Source of the DNA: Bradyrhizobium sp. PSBB068
GTDB taxonomy: Bacteria; Pseudomonadota; Alphaproteobacteria; Rhizobiales; Xanthobacteraceae
Reading direction: 5' to 3'
DNA: 64,000 nucleotides
Assembly (NCBI GenBank): GCA_016839165.1
Contig: CP069300.1
Span: 5,394,001-5,458,000 of the forward strand
Positions within the stretch are counted from its first letter, which is position 1. Every line of letters begins with the position of its first letter. Of the stretch, positions 54,573 through 63,768 are shown in pieces. Both the position numbers and the translations under genes were made by a program. Below the pieces are notes generated by a model. It saw only the letters and a program-made list of their open reading frames with translations. It was not told where the DNA came from and did not search any database.

Positions 54573-56320
54573 GCGCGCAGCATTTCGGACCCGAACTGAC
54601 CGCTGATGGCGCGCGCTTTCGGCTCTGGGCGCCGGCGGCGAAGCGCGTCGACCTGCTGCTGGACAAGCCGCACGCGCTCACGCGCGATGCGGCCGGCTGG
54701 TACGTCGCCGAGATTCCGGGCACGCGCGACGGAACCCGCTACAAATTCCGCATCGATGACGAGGTCGACGTGCCCGACCCCGCCTCCGCGTTCCAGCCGG
54801 ACGATGTGTTCGGCCCGAGCGAGGTGATCGATCACGCAGCCTTCAAATGGCGCGCGACGGGGTGGCGTGGACGTCCGTGGCACGAGGCCGTCATCCTCGA
54901 GGCCCATGTCGGCACCTTCACGCCGGACGGCACCTATCGCGCCATGATCGACAGGCTCGATCATCTGGTGGCAACCGGCATCACCGCGCTCGAACTGATG
55001 CCGCTGGCGGATTTCGCCGGCAAGCGCAACTGGGGCTATGACGGCGTGCTGTGGTATGCGCCCGACAGCGCCTACGGCAGGCCGGAGGACCTCAAGACCC
55101 TGATCGACGAGGCGCATCTGCGCGGGCTGATGGTGATGCTCGACGTGGTCTACAACCATTTCGGCCCCGAGGGGAATTACCTCGGCCGCTATGCGCCGAG
55201 CTTCTTCAGCGACGCGCATACGCCATGGGGCAGCGCGATCGATTATCGCGTGCCCGAAGTGCGCGCCTTTGCGATCGGCAGCGTCGTGAGCTGGCTGCGC
55301 GACTATCGCTTCGACGGCCTGCGGTTCGACGCCGTAAACACCATCGTCGAAGCCGGCGAAATCTCCATCCTGCACGACTTCAGCAAAGCCGCCGGCCAAC
55401 TCGCGGCTGAGACCGGCCGCCAGATCAACCTCGTGCTCGAAAACGGCGACAACATCGCGAGCCTGCTCGATGATGCGGAGGACCCGCCGGATGGCAAGTT
55501 CCGTGGACAGTGGAATGACGACTACCACCACGCCTGGCATGTGCTGCTGACCGGCGAAAAGCAGGGCTATTATGGCGACTACCGGGCGCCGAAGCTGGAC
55601 CTCGCGCGCGCGCTGTCATCGGGCTACATCTACCAGGGCGAAGTATCGGAGTTCTGGGGCGGCAAGGCCCGCGGCGAGCCGAGCGGCGCGCTGTCACCGA
55701 CCTGCTTCATTAACTTCCTGCAGAATCACGACCAGATCGGCAACCGCCCGCTGGGCGACCGGCTCGAGAGCATTGCAAAACCCGAGGCGATCGAAGCCGC
55801 GCTCGCGGTCACGCTGATCGCACCCAACACGCCGATGCTGTTCATGGGCGAGGAATGGGGCGCGACGACCCCCTTCCCGTTCTTCTGCGATTTCAACGGC
55901 GACCTCGCCAATGCGGTCCGCGCCGGGCGGCGCCGCGAGTTCGCCTGGGCCTATGCCAAATATGGCGACGAGATTCCCGATCCGCTTATTGATGAGACAA
56001 TGCAGTCGGCCGTGCTCGATTGGGCGGCGCTCGACCATGATCCGGCGCGTGCGCGGCTTGCGCTGGTGCGCGACCTGCTCGCCGTACGCCGGCGCGAGAT
56101 CACGCCGCGGCTCCCAGGGGCAAGCTTCGGCGGCGACCGCGTCACGAGTGATCTCCTGACCGCGCATTGGCGGCTGGGCGATGGCCGCACGCTGTGGCTG
56201 ACCGCCAATCTGTCCGATCGGGACATACCCGGCGCGCCGGAGCCGAAGGGAACTGCGATCTGGGGCCGCGCGTTGTCCGGCAACCTCCCCGGCTGGGCGG
56301 CGCGCTGGCACATCGGATAG
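54569..56320 (+). CDS. treZ: Maltooligosyltrehalose trehalohydrolase
   Basis: 583 residues, GH13: GARFRLWAPAAKRVDLLLD, YRFDGLRFDAVNTIV (nucleophile), INLVLENGDNIASL (acid), CFINFLQNHDQIGNRPLG, FMGEEWGATTPFPFFCDF. It cuts trehalose off maltooligosyltrehalose made by TreY. Ends 4 bases before treY. Confidence 0.95.
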   Translation: MSAQHFGPELTADGARFRLWAPAAKRVDLLLDKPHALTRDAAGWYVAEIPGTRDGTRYKFRIDDEVDVPDPASAFQPDDVFGPSEVIDHAAFKWRATGWRGRPWHEAVILEAHVGTFTPDGTYRAMIDRLDHLVATGITALELMPLADFAGKRNWGYDGVLWYAPDSAYGRPEDLKTLIDEAHLRGLMVMLDVVYNHFGPEGNYLGRYAPSFFSDAHTPWGSAIDYRVPEVRAFAIGSVVSWLRDYRFDGLRFDAVNTIVEAGEISILHDFSKAAGQLAAETGRQINLVLENGDNIASLLDDAEDPPDGKFRGQWNDDYHHAWHVLLTGEKQGYYGDYRAPKLDLARALSSGYIYQGEVSEFWGGKARGEPSGALSPTCFINFLQNHDQIGNRPLGDRLESIAKPEAIEAALAVTLIAPNTPMLFMGEEWGATTPFPFFCDFNGDLANAVRAGRRREFAWAYAKYGDEIPDPLIDETMQSAVLDWAALDHDPARARLALVRDLLAVRRREITPRLPGASFGGDRVTSDLLTAHWRLGDGRTLWLTANLSDRDIPGAPEPKGTAIWGRALSGNLPGWAARWHIG

Positions 56321-56324
56321 CACA

Positions 56325-59108
56325 ATGCCTCCGGCGATCCCGATCGCGACTTACCGTCTGCAACTCACCGGTGATTTCGACTTCGATGCCGCAGCCCAGG
56401 TGGCGCCGTATCTGAAGGCGCTCGGCATCAGCCATGTCTACGCCTCGCCGTTCATGAAGGCGCGCAAGGGCTCGAGCCATGGCTATGACGTCGTCGACCA
56501 CACCAAGTTCAATCCGGAACTCGGCGGCGAGGAAGGTTTTGCGCGGTTCAGCGATGCGCTGAAGCGGAACGACCTCGGCCTGATCCTGGATTTCGTGCCG
56601 AACCATGTCGGCGTGCATTTTGCCGACAATCCGTGGTGGCTCGACGTGCTGGAATGGGGACCGCAGTCGCCGCACGCGGTCTCCTTCGACATCGACTGGG
56701 ACCAGCTGCCTTATCGCGCGCGCGGCGGCGTGCTGCTGCCGATCCTCGGCTCGTCCTATGGCCTGGCGCTGGAGCGCGGCGAGATCGCGCTGCGCTACGA
56801 CGCAAGCGAAGGCGGTTTCTCCGCCTGGTATTTCGAGCACCGCCTGCCGATTGCACCTGAACGCTATGGCGAGGTGCTGCGGACCATCGTTCGCGAGGCC
56901 GCTGCCGAAGACAGCCAGGCCGGGCGCGCGCTGGTCGAACTGGCGGCGCGCTACCGCGGCCTGCGCCATCCGAACCGCAAGGAGGCGCCGACGCTGAAGG
57001 CGGCGATCAAGGCGATCGAGGGCGGCGCCGAGATCATCGCGCGCGGGCTCGACGCCTATCGTGCCGGCGAAGACCGCTCCACCCAGACGCTGGCGCTGCA
57101 TCATCTCTTGGAACGCCAGCACTACAAGCTCGGCCACTGGCGGCTCGCCTCCAGCGACATCAACTATCGCCGCTTCTTCGACGTCAATACGCTGGCCGGC
57201 CTCAGGGTCGAGGACGCCGCGACCTTCGAGGCAAGTCATAGCCTGGTGAAGCGGCTGATTGCGGAAGACCGGCTGCAGGGGCTGCGGCTCGACCATATCG
57301 ACGGCCTGCGCGATCCCGCGCAGTACTTCCAGCGGCTGCGGCGCCTGATCCGCTCGGCGCAAGGTGACAAGGCCAGGCCGTTCTACATGGTGATCGAGAA
57401 GATCCTCGGCGAGGACGAGAAGCTGACCAGGTTTGCCGGCGTGCACGGCACCACCGGCTATGAATGGATGAACACGATCAGCCAGGTGCTGGTCGATGGC
57501 AGCGGCCTCGATCCGCTCAACGAGATCTGGCGCCAGATCAGCAACCAGTCGCCGAACCTGACACCGGTGCTGCGCGAGGCCAAGCGCCGCGTGCTGGAGA
57601 CCTTGCTGACCAGCGAGTTCACCGTGCTGGCGCGGCTCGTCGCGCGCATCGCCAGCGGGCACTATTCGACCCGCGACTTCTCCGCCGACAGCCTGCGGCA
57701 GGCGCTCGAGCTCTACGTGCTGCATTTTCCGGTCTATCGCACCTATCTCACCGCGTCCGGCCCGACCGCGCACGACCGCGCGCTGATCAGCGAGACCATC
57801 GCCCGCGCCCGCGCCGACTGGTTCGCCGCCGACGAAGGCATCTTCGACTTCCTGCGCGACGCCCTGACCATGGACCTGCTGAAGCCCGGCCGGCCACCGC
57901 ACAGCGCGCCGCGGGTGCGGCGCTTCGCGCTGAAGGTGCAGCAATTCACCGGGCCGATGATGGCGAAATCGCTCGAGGACACCACCTTCTACCGCTACCA
58001 CCGCCTGCTCGCGCTCAACGAGGTCGGTGGCGATCCGGCCGCAAATGCGATCGCGCCCGAGCGCTTCCACGCCATGATGGCGGCCCGCGCCCGCGAATGG
58101 CCGCACGGCATGACGGCGACCGCGACCCACGACACCAAACGCGGCGAGGACGCGCGCGCCCGCATCATGGCACTTGCGGAAATCCCCGGCGAATGGACCA
58201 GCGCGGTGGCCCGCTGGAAGGTGCTAAACGCACCGCACCTGGTGCTGGAGGGCGAGATGCGCGCGCCATCGGCGACGTTCGAATACATGCTCTATCAGGC
58301 CCTGCTCGGCGCCTGGGACCCGGACGATCCTTCGCTGCTCGCGCGTATCCAGGCCTATGCGCTGAAGGCGGCCCGCGAAGGCAAGCAGGAGACCAGCTGG
58401 CTCAATCCGCACGAGCCTTATGAGACCGGCGTGAAGACCTTCATCGACCGGATCCTCGATCGCAATATCTCGCCCGAATTCCTCGACGCACTCGACGCGC
58501 TGGCGCGGCGCACCACGCTGATCGGCGCGCTGAACTCGCTCAGCCAGGTCACGCTGAAGGCGACCATGCCGGGCGTGCCGGATTTCTACCAGGGCACCGA
58601 AGGATGGGATCTATCGCTCGTTGACCCCGACAACCGCCGTCCGGTCGACTTTGCCGAACGTGCGGACACGCTCGCCGCACTGGAAACTCCGGACTGGGAC
58701 GCGCTGACCGAGGGCTGGCGCGATGGCCGCCTGAAATTCGCGTGGACGCGGCACCTGCTGCGATTGCGCAACGAACTGCCCGAAGTCTTCACCGGCGGCG
58801 ACTATCAGCCGCTCACGGTCGGCGGTCCGCACCGCGATCATGTCATCGCCTTCGCACGGCGCCATGGCCGCGCGGCGGTCATCGTCGCGGTGGGCAGATC
58901 ATTTGCGCCGTTCACGCAGGGCGGACGCAGCTGGCCGCGCCCCGAAGCCTTTGAAGGCGAGATCGACGTGACCGGATACGCACTCCCGGGCGGCGACAGC
59001 AAAGTTCAGCTCGCGACATTGTTCGCCAAGCTGCCGGTCGCGGTGCTGAAGGTCAAAGCCGCGGCCGGCACGAAGCAGGTCCGAAAACGCGCCCGCGCGC
59101 ACAGCTAG
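56325..59108 (+). CDS. treY: Maltooligosyltrehalose synthase
   Basis: 927 residues, longer than most GH13 but normal for TreY: PIATYRLQLTGDFDFDAAAQ, YASPFMKARKGSSHGYDVVDH, QGLRLDHIDGLRDPAQYFQRL (nucleophile), FYMVIEKILGEDEKL (acid), TATATHDTKRGEDARAR. It turns the reducing end of maltodextrins into a trehalosyl end. With TreZ this gives trehalose from glycogen, the opposite direction to TreS-Mak-GlgE. Last gene of the run; convergent with the PHA-family gene 9 bases away. The basic tail (KQVRKRARAHS) is unremarkable. Confidence 0.95.
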   Translation: MPPAIPIATYRLQLTGDFDFDAAAQVAPYLKALGISHVYASPFMKARKGSSHGYDVVDHTKFNPELGGEEGFARFSDALKRNDLGLILDFVPNHVGVHFADNPWWLDVLEWGPQSPHAVSFDIDWDQLPYRARGGVLLPILGSSYGLALERGEIALRYDASEGGFSAWYFEHRLPIAPERYGEVLRTIVREAAAEDSQAGRALVELAARYRGLRHPNRKEAPTLKAAIKAIEGGAEIIARGLDAYRAGEDRSTQTLALHHLLERQHYKLGHWRLASSDINYRRFFDVNTLAGLRVEDAATFEASHSLVKRLIAEDRLQGLRLDHIDGLRDPAQYFQRLRRLIRSAQGDKARPFYMVIEKILGEDEKLTRFAGVHGTTGYEWMNTISQVLVDGSGLDPLNEIWRQISNQSPNLTPVLREAKRRVLETLLTSEFTVLARLVARIASGHYSTRDFSADSLRQALELYVLHFPVYRTYLTASGPTAHDRALISETIARARADWFAADEGIFDFLRDALTMDLLKPGRPPHSAPRVRRFALKVQQFTGPMMAKSLEDTTFYRYHRLLALNEVGGDPAANAIAPERFHAMMAARAREWPHGMTATATHDTKRGEDARARIMALAEIPGEWTSAVARWKVLNAPHLVLEGEMRAPSATFEYMLYQALLGAWDPDDPSLLARIQAYALKAAREGKQETSWLNPHEPYETGVKTFIDRILDRNISPEFLDALDALARRTTLIGALNSLSQVTLKATMPGVPDFYQGTEGWDLSLVDPDNRRPVDFAERADTLAALETPDWDALTEGWRDGRLKFAWTRHLLRLRNELPEVFTGGDYQPLTVGGPHRDHVIAFARRHGRAAVIVAVGRSFAPFTQGGRSWPRPEAFEGEIDVTGYALPGGDSKVQLATLFAKLPVAVLKVKAAAGTKQVRKRARAHS

Positions 59109-59117
59109 CGCCGCCTC

Positions 59118-59426
59118 TCAGCGCTTGGTCAGCAGCAACTGTCCGCTCTTCTGGATGGCGGCCTGCGCGACCTCGGCGAACCGCTGCAGCAGCCACGGCA
59201 GCGTCACCTCCAGCCGCACATGGCTATCCTCGACATCGACATGCCCGGCGGCGACCTGCCCCAGCGCGCGGACGCGAAAGCTCATGCGGTTGCCGTCCCA
59301 GCGCTCCTCCTCGACGCTCATGACCGGCACGTTCGCCGCCGCGCGCGACAAACCGGTCTTCAGACGGCGCACGGCCTCGTCGCGACCAAGGCTGTGGGGA
59401 ATCGAGACGATAAGCGGAGCCGACAT
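59118..59426 (-). CDS. Polyhydroxyalkanoic acid system family protein
   Basis: 102 residues from ATG 59426 (GGAGGAG 9 bases upstream). Matches the small PHA-granule-region family (PF09650): APLIVSIPHSLGRDEAVRRLK, SVEEERWDGNRMSFRVRALGQVAAGHVDVEDSHVRLEVTLPWLL. The exact role is unknown; members are found on or near PHA granules. Cytoplasmic. No PHA genes adjoin it here. Its upstream region is shared with the DUF3309 gene. Confidence 0.85.
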   Translation of the reverse strand: MSAPLIVSIPHSLGRDEAVRRLKTGLSRAAANVPVMSVEEERWDGNRMSFRVRALGQVAAGHVDVEDSHVRLEVTLPWLLQRFAEVAQAAIQKSGQLLLTKR

Positions 59427-59514
59427 CGCAGTGCACTCCTCCACGGATTCCGTTCATGTAGTTCTGTTCCAACCCAAACGGAAGATCGCACAGCTTTATC
59501 GTACCGCCGAAACC

Positions 59515-59539
59515 GGAACCTTCGTAGTTGCGGATTGTT
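59515..59539 (+). promoter_or_regulatory. EcfG-type promoter for the DUF3309 gene
   Basis: GGAAC (59515-59519), 17 bases, GTT (59537-59539). It fits GGAAC-N17-GTT, about 54 bases before the start codon. Confidence 0.65.
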
Positions 59540-59592
59540 TCCCTACCCGAAGGGCAGAGATCGGTGAGCCCACGGGGCTGAGGAGAGACTCA

Positions 59593-59757
59593 ATGTCAAT
59601 TGGAACAATCATTCTTATCATTCTGGTCATCGCGCTGCTTGGCGGCTTCAGCGGCATCGGCGGCGGACCGTTCTACGGCACCGGCTATTACGGCGGTGGC
59701 GGTCTCGGCCTGGTGATCGTGATCCTGCTGATCCTGCTGCTGCTCGGACGGCTGTAG
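59593..59757 (+). CDS. DUF3309-family small membrane protein
   Basis: 54 residues. AGGAG precedes the ATG. Two hydrophobic stretches (IILIILVIALLGGF and LGLVIVILLILLLLGRL) flank a Gly/Tyr-rich loop (GGGPFYGTGYYGGGG), the pattern of DUF3309 proteins, which are small, stress-associated and of unknown function. Predicted inner-membrane. EcfG-type promoter upstream fits a stress gene. Confidence 0.88.
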   Translation: MSIGTIILIILVIALLGGFSGIGGGPFYGTGYYGGGGLGLVIVILLILLLLGRL

Positions 59758-59797
59758 CCTGCGCGCATGTTGCGTACTATCCGCATCGACACCTGTC

Positions 59798-59965
59798 ATC
59801 ACCCGCTTTCGCGAAAGCGGGTGATCCAGTATTCCAGAGACGCCAGCGCTTGAATCGATAGGCCGCGGCGTACTGGATACCCCGCTTGCCGCCTTCGCCA
59901 AAGCTTCGGCGGGCCCAGCCCTTCTGCCCCGGCGAAGCCTTGGCGAAGACGGGTCGCGGGGTATG
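59798..59965. repeat. REP-like palindromes between the DUF3309 gene and ligD
   Basis: A perfect 28-bp palindrome at 59798-59825 (arms ATCACCCGCTTTCG and complement), followed by GATCCAGTATTCCAGAGACG. From 59870 TACTGGATACCCCGC pairs with GCGGGGTATGACGA near 59955-59970, making a two-part element. It may also terminate the convergent transcripts. Confidence 0.75.
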
Positions 59966-60000
59966 ACGAGGAGAGGCGAAGTCGCTTGTCGTGACGATTC

Positions 60001-62658
60001 TCAGCGCGTCGCGAGTTTCTTCATCGCCGCCTTGATCGACGATGCTGCATCCTCATAGCCGTCCCACGCCTTGGTCTTGGCGAGCAGCGCGGGCACCGAC
60101 CGCACCGTGTACTTCTTCGGATCGAGATCGCCGCGCACCTGGGCCCAGGTCAGCGGCATCGATACCGTTGCACCCGCCCGAGCCCGCGGCGACAGCACCG
60201 CGACCGCAGTCGAAAGCCGGTCGTTGCGCAGATAATCGAGGAAGATCTTTCCGGTGCGCTTGGCCTTCGACATGTTGATCAGATAGCGCTCGGGAGCATC
60301 CTGCGCCATCCACTGGCAGATCCCTTGCGCGAAGCCCTTGGCCTCCTTCCACGTCACCCTGTCGCGCGCCCCTGACAGCAGCGGCGCCACGACGTGAAGG
60401 CCCTTGCCGCCGGTGGTCTTGCAGAAACTCTCGAGGCCGACCGCGGTCAGCCGCTGGCGCATGTCCTTGGCCGCGTCGATCACGTCGGAGAATGCGACGT
60501 CGGGCGCGGGATCGAGATCGAACACCAGCCGGCCCGGTGTGTCGTAAGCATCGGGCGCGCAGTTCCAGGGATGCAGTTCGAGGCCGCCGAGCTGCGCGAC
60601 CGCAGCCAGCCCCTCGATCTGGTCGATCTGCAGATAGGGCTTGCGATCGCCGGAGACCTTGGCGAGCTTCAAGAGCTTCGACGTGCCGGCCATCGCGTGG
60701 CGCTGGAAGAAGGTCTCGCCCTTGATGCCGTCGGGCGCGCGCACGATCGAGCACGGCCGGCCCTTGAGATAGCCGATCATCCATTCGCCGACCGCCTCGA
60801 AATAATTGGCGAGGTCGAGCTTCGTCACCGGCGCGCCGTCGCCGGCGTCGGGCCAGAGCGCCTTGTCCGGGTGGGAGATCGCGACGCCCATCACCGTACC
60901 GGATGATTTCCCTTTCGCCATCGGCTTCACCGCTCTGGTTACGACCGGCCGTTCGGCCTCGACCTCATGCGCCGGCTTGTCCTGGCGCAGGCCCTTGAAC
61001 GCGGCCTGGCGGATATTGCCGGCGTCGGTCCAGCCGGCGAACTCGATCTCGGCGACCAGCTCCGGCTTCAGCCAGTGCACGTCGCGGGTCTTCTTCGGCG
61101 CGTCCTTACCGCCGAACGGGCTGGTGTCCGATGCTGCGGCGTTCAGCGCCGGCATGATGCGGCGAACCGTGTCCTGCCCGAAGCCGGTGCCGACGATGCC
61201 GACGAAGGCGAGATGATCGTCGCGATAAACGCCCGCCATCAGCGAGCGGAATTTGCCGTTGGTGGTCTTCCAGCCGCCGATCACCACCTCGTGGCCGGCG
61301 CGGATCTTTGCCTTGGTCCAGTCGTCGGAGCGGCCGGAGCGATAGGCGCCGTCGAGCCGCTTGGAGACGATGCCTTCCAGCCCGAGCTTGCGCGCTGACT
61401 CCAGCACGGCGTCGCCGCGCTCCTCGAAATGCTCGACATAGCGGACCAGAGGGTATTTGCCCTTGCGCGCCGCGAGCATCGCCTTGAGCCGCGCCTTACG
61501 CTCCGTGAGCGGCAGCGGGCGCAGATCCTCGTGGCCGGCAAACAGCAGGTCGAACGCGTAGAAGATCAGTTGATCGGTCTTGCCGTCGGAGAGCGCCGCC
61601 TGCAACGCCGAAAAATGCGGTATGCCCTTCGCATCGAGCGCGACGATCTCGCCGTCGATCAGGGCATCCGGCAGTTTGCCGGCCTCCTTCACGATCGCGC
61701 CGAACTTGTCGGACCAGTCGAGTCCCTTGCGGGTCTTCAGGACGGCCTCGCCATCCGCGATCCGCAGCTGCACGCGGTAGCCGTCGAACTTGATCTCGTG
61801 GCACCAGCCCGCAGCATTCGGCGGACTCTCGACTGCGGCGCAGAGTTGCGGCGCGACGAAGTCCGGCATATCTGCCACCTGCTTCGATTTCGCCTGCGGC
61901 GGCTGCTTCAACGGCGCCTTCAATTTTCCCTTGGGCGCCGGCGCCTTGGTCTTGGCGCGCGAATCCGCGGTCATGCCGTGATTGGAATGCCAGACCGCGT
62001 CCGCCTTGATGGTCGGCTTGGCCTTGCCGTTTCCCTTCCCATTTCCCTTGGCCAGCATGAACGGCTTCGGCGCGCGGCCCTTGCCGGCTGCGATCTCGGC
62101 CATCGAGCGGCCGGAGGCGACCGAGCGGTCCTCATCGAGGATCGCTTCGCCATTGCCGTCCACGGCATACTCGTCGCGGTGCTTGATCAAGAGCCAGTTG
62201 GTGCGCTTGCCGCCGAAACGGTCGTTCTTCATCCGCACCAGCACCCAGCTGCCATGCAACTTGTCGCCATGCAGCGTGAACTTCAGATCACCCTTCTTGA
62301 AGCCGCGCTCGGGATCGTCGGATTCCCAGGTGCCGCGATCCCACAGCTGCACGGTGCCGCCACCATACTGGCCTTCGGGAATCGTGCCTTCGAAATCGCC
62401 ATAGTCGAGCGGATGATCCTCGACCTCGACCGCGAGCCGCTTGTCATGCGGATCGAGCGAGGGCCCGCGCGTCACCGCCCAGGACTTGAAGACGCCGTCG
62501 AACTCCAGCCTGAAATCATAATGCAGCCGCGTCGCATCGTGCTTCTGGATCACGAAGCGCCGTTGCCTGCTGGGCGCGACCTTGACGTCGCCCGACGGCT
62601 CGCTGGTCTTCTCGAAGTCGCGCTTCTTGCGATAGGTGGTGAGGTTTCTCAGCGACAC
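60001..62658 (-). CDS. ligD: DNA ligase D (NHEJ)
   Basis: About 885 residues. GTG 62658 gives the usual N terminus [18 protein letters not shown] and has GAGG 7 bases upstream; a TTG at 62676 is the alternative. Order is phosphoesterase, ligase, polymerase, as in Pseudomonas LigD. Phosphoesterase: [20 protein letters not shown] and [20 protein letters not shown]. Ligase (from about residue 280): adenylated Lys in [12 protein letters not shown], with IDGEIVALD and [21 protein letters not shown]. Polymerase: [14 protein letters not shown] (DxD) and [15 protein letters not shown] Gly/Asn/Lys-rich linker ([11 protein letters not shown]) sits between the first two domains. Works with Ku, encoded divergently. 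Confidence 0.95.
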   Translation of the reverse strand: MSLRNLTTYRKKRDFEKTSEPSGDVKVAPSRQRRFVIQKHDATRLHYDFRLEFDGVFKSWAVTRGPSLDPHDKRLAVEVEDHPLDYGDFEGTIPEGQYGGGTVQLWDRGTWESDDPERGFKKGDLKFTLHGDKLHGSWVLVRMKNDRFGGKRTNWLLIKHRDEYAVDGNGEAILDEDRSVASGRSMAEIAAGKGRAPKPFMLAKGNGKGNGKAKPTIKADAVWHSNHGMTADSRAKTKAPAPKGKLKAPLKQPPQAKSKQVADMPDFVAPQLCAAVESPPNAAGWCHEIKFDGYRVQLRIADGEAVLKTRKGLDWSDKFGAIVKEAGKLPDALIDGEIVALDAKGIPHFSALQAALSDGKTDQLIFYAFDLLFAGHEDLRPLPLTERKARLKAMLAARKGKYPLVRYVEHFEERGDAVLESARKLGLEGIVSKRLDGAYRSGRSDDWTKAKIRAGHEVVIGGWKTTNGKFRSLMAGVYRDDHLAFVGIVGTGFGQDTVRRIMPALNAAASDTSPFGGKDAPKKTRDVHWLKPELVAEIEFAGWTDAGNIRQAAFKGLRQDKPAHEVEAERPVVTRAVKPMAKGKSSGTVMGVAISHPDKALWPDAGDGAPVTKLDLANYFEAVGEWMIGYLKGRPCSIVRAPDGIKGETFFQRHAMAGTSKLLKLAKVSGDRKPYLQIDQIEGLAAVAQLGGLELHPWNCAPDAYDTPGRLVFDLDPAPDVAFSDVIDAAKDMRQRLTAVGLESFCKTTGGKGLHVVAPLLSGARDRVTWKEAKGFAQGICQWMAQDAPERYLINMSKAKRTGKIFLDYLRNDRLSTAVAVLSPRARAGATVSMPLTWAQVRGDLDPKKYTVRSVPALLAKTKAWDGYEDAASSIKAAMKKLATR

Positions 62659-62706
62659 GTGCAGGCCTCGGCGCAAACGGCGGCCGCCGCCCCAGTGCGG
62701 CCGTCA

Positions 62707-62731
62707 GGAACCAAAACCTACGGTATCCGTT
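62707..62731 (+). promoter_or_regulatory. EcfG-type promoter for ku
   Basis: GGAAC (62707-62711), 16 bases, CGTT (62728-62731), a full match to GGAAC-N16-CGTT. The ku start codon is 33 bases further on. Confidence 0.75.
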
Positions 62732-62739
62732 CAAGTTCC
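62715..62739 (-). promoter_or_regulatory. EcfG-type promoter for ligD, overlapping the ku promoter
   Basis: On the minus strand GGAAC (62739-62735), 17 bases, GTT (62717-62715). The two promoters interlock, so one holoenzyme bound in one direction should block the other. It lies about 57 bases upstream of the ligD GTG. Confidence 0.65.
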
Positions 62740-62764
62740 AAACTCAAGCTGTTTGGAGACGATC

Positions 62765-63652
62765 ATGGCCGCTCCCCGCGCCTACTGGAAAGGCACGCTC
62801 AAGCTCTCGCTGGTGTCATGCCCTGTGGCGCTCTATCCGGCCTCGACCACGGTCGAGAAAACCCGCTTCCACATGATCAACCGGGAGACCGGCAACCGGC
62901 TGAAGCAACAGATGGTCGATACCGAAACCGGCGACATCGTCGAGGGCGACCAGAAGGGCCGCGGCTACGAGGTGAGCAAGGGCAAATATGTCGAGATCGA
63001 GAAGGACGAGCTCGAGGCGGTCCAGATCGAGAGCAATCACACCATCGATATCGACGCTTTCGTGCCCGAGAGCGAGATCGACAAGCGCTATCTCGACCAC
63101 CCCTATTACATCAGGCCCGACGGCAAGGCCGGCATCGACGCATTCGCGGTGATCCGCGACGCCATGAAGGACCAGGACCGCGTCGCGCTGGCGCGGATCG
63201 TGCTGACCAACCGCGAGCACGTGATCGCGATCGAGCCGCTCGACAAGGGCATGCTCGGCACCACCCTGCGTTACCCCTATGAGGTGCGCGACGCCGACGA
63301 CTATTTCGACGATATCAAGAGCCCGAAGGTGACCAAGGACATGATCGAGCTCGCCGGCCACATCCTCGACAGCAAGGCCGCACATTTCGACCCGTCGAAA
63401 TTCAAGGACGAATACGAGGCCGCGCTCAAAGCCCTGGTCCGCCGCAAGGCAGCCGGCAAGCCGATCAAGGCCGCCGAGCGCGAGGAAAAGCAGAGCAATG
63501 TGGTGAGCCTGATGGACGCCTTGAAGCAGAGCCTGAAGGACCGCAAGGGTGGCACGCTGCGACAGGCCTCGAGCCCAAGACGTCCGACGTCGCACCGCCG
63601 TGCGGCGAAGAAGGCGCATCGCTCGAGCGCGCGGCGGCGGAAGGCGGGCTGA
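62765..63652 (+). CDS. ku: Ku protein (NHEJ)
   Basis: 295 residues. ATG 62765 gives MAAPRAYWKGTLKLSLVSCPVALYPA, the usual start. Core Ku barrel: FHMINRETGNRLKQQMVDTETGDIV, GYEVSKGKYVEIEKDELEAV, DAFVPESEIDKRYLDHPYYIRPD, and LDKGMLGTTLRYPYEVRD. The C-terminal tail from about residue 262 is basic (RRAAKKAHRSSARRRKAG), as is common in bacterial Ku for DNA or LigD contact. Binds DNA ends as a homodimer and recruits LigD. Confidence 0.95.
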   Translation: MAAPRAYWKGTLKLSLVSCPVALYPASTTVEKTRFHMINRETGNRLKQQMVDTETGDIVEGDQKGRGYEVSKGKYVEIEKDELEAVQIESNHTIDIDAFVPESEIDKRYLDHPYYIRPDGKAGIDAFAVIRDAMKDQDRVALARIVLTNREHVIAIEPLDKGMLGTTLRYPYEVRDADDYFDDIKSPKVTKDMIELAGHILDSKAAHFDPSKFKDEYEAALKALVRRKAAGKPIKAAEREEKQSNVVSLMDALKQSLKDRKGGTLRQASSPRRPTSHRRAAKKAHRSSARRRKAG

Positions 63653-63663
63653 ACTCCCTCCCC

Positions 63664-63747
63664 GTCACTGCGAACGAAGCGAAGCAATCTATTTCTCCGC
63701 GCGTGCGGAAAGATGGATTGCTTCGTCGCTTTGCTCCTCGCAATGAC
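63664..63747. repeat. REP-like inverted repeat after ku
   Basis: CACTGCGAACGAAGCGAAGC and onward (63664-63689) pairs with GATTGCTTCGTCGC... CGCAATGAC (63716-63747), a sequence type scattered in Bradyrhizobium genomes. It lies between convergent genes and may act as a transcription barrier. Confidence 0.75.
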
Positions 63748-63768
63748 GGCTGGACGGGTCGGCTATCT

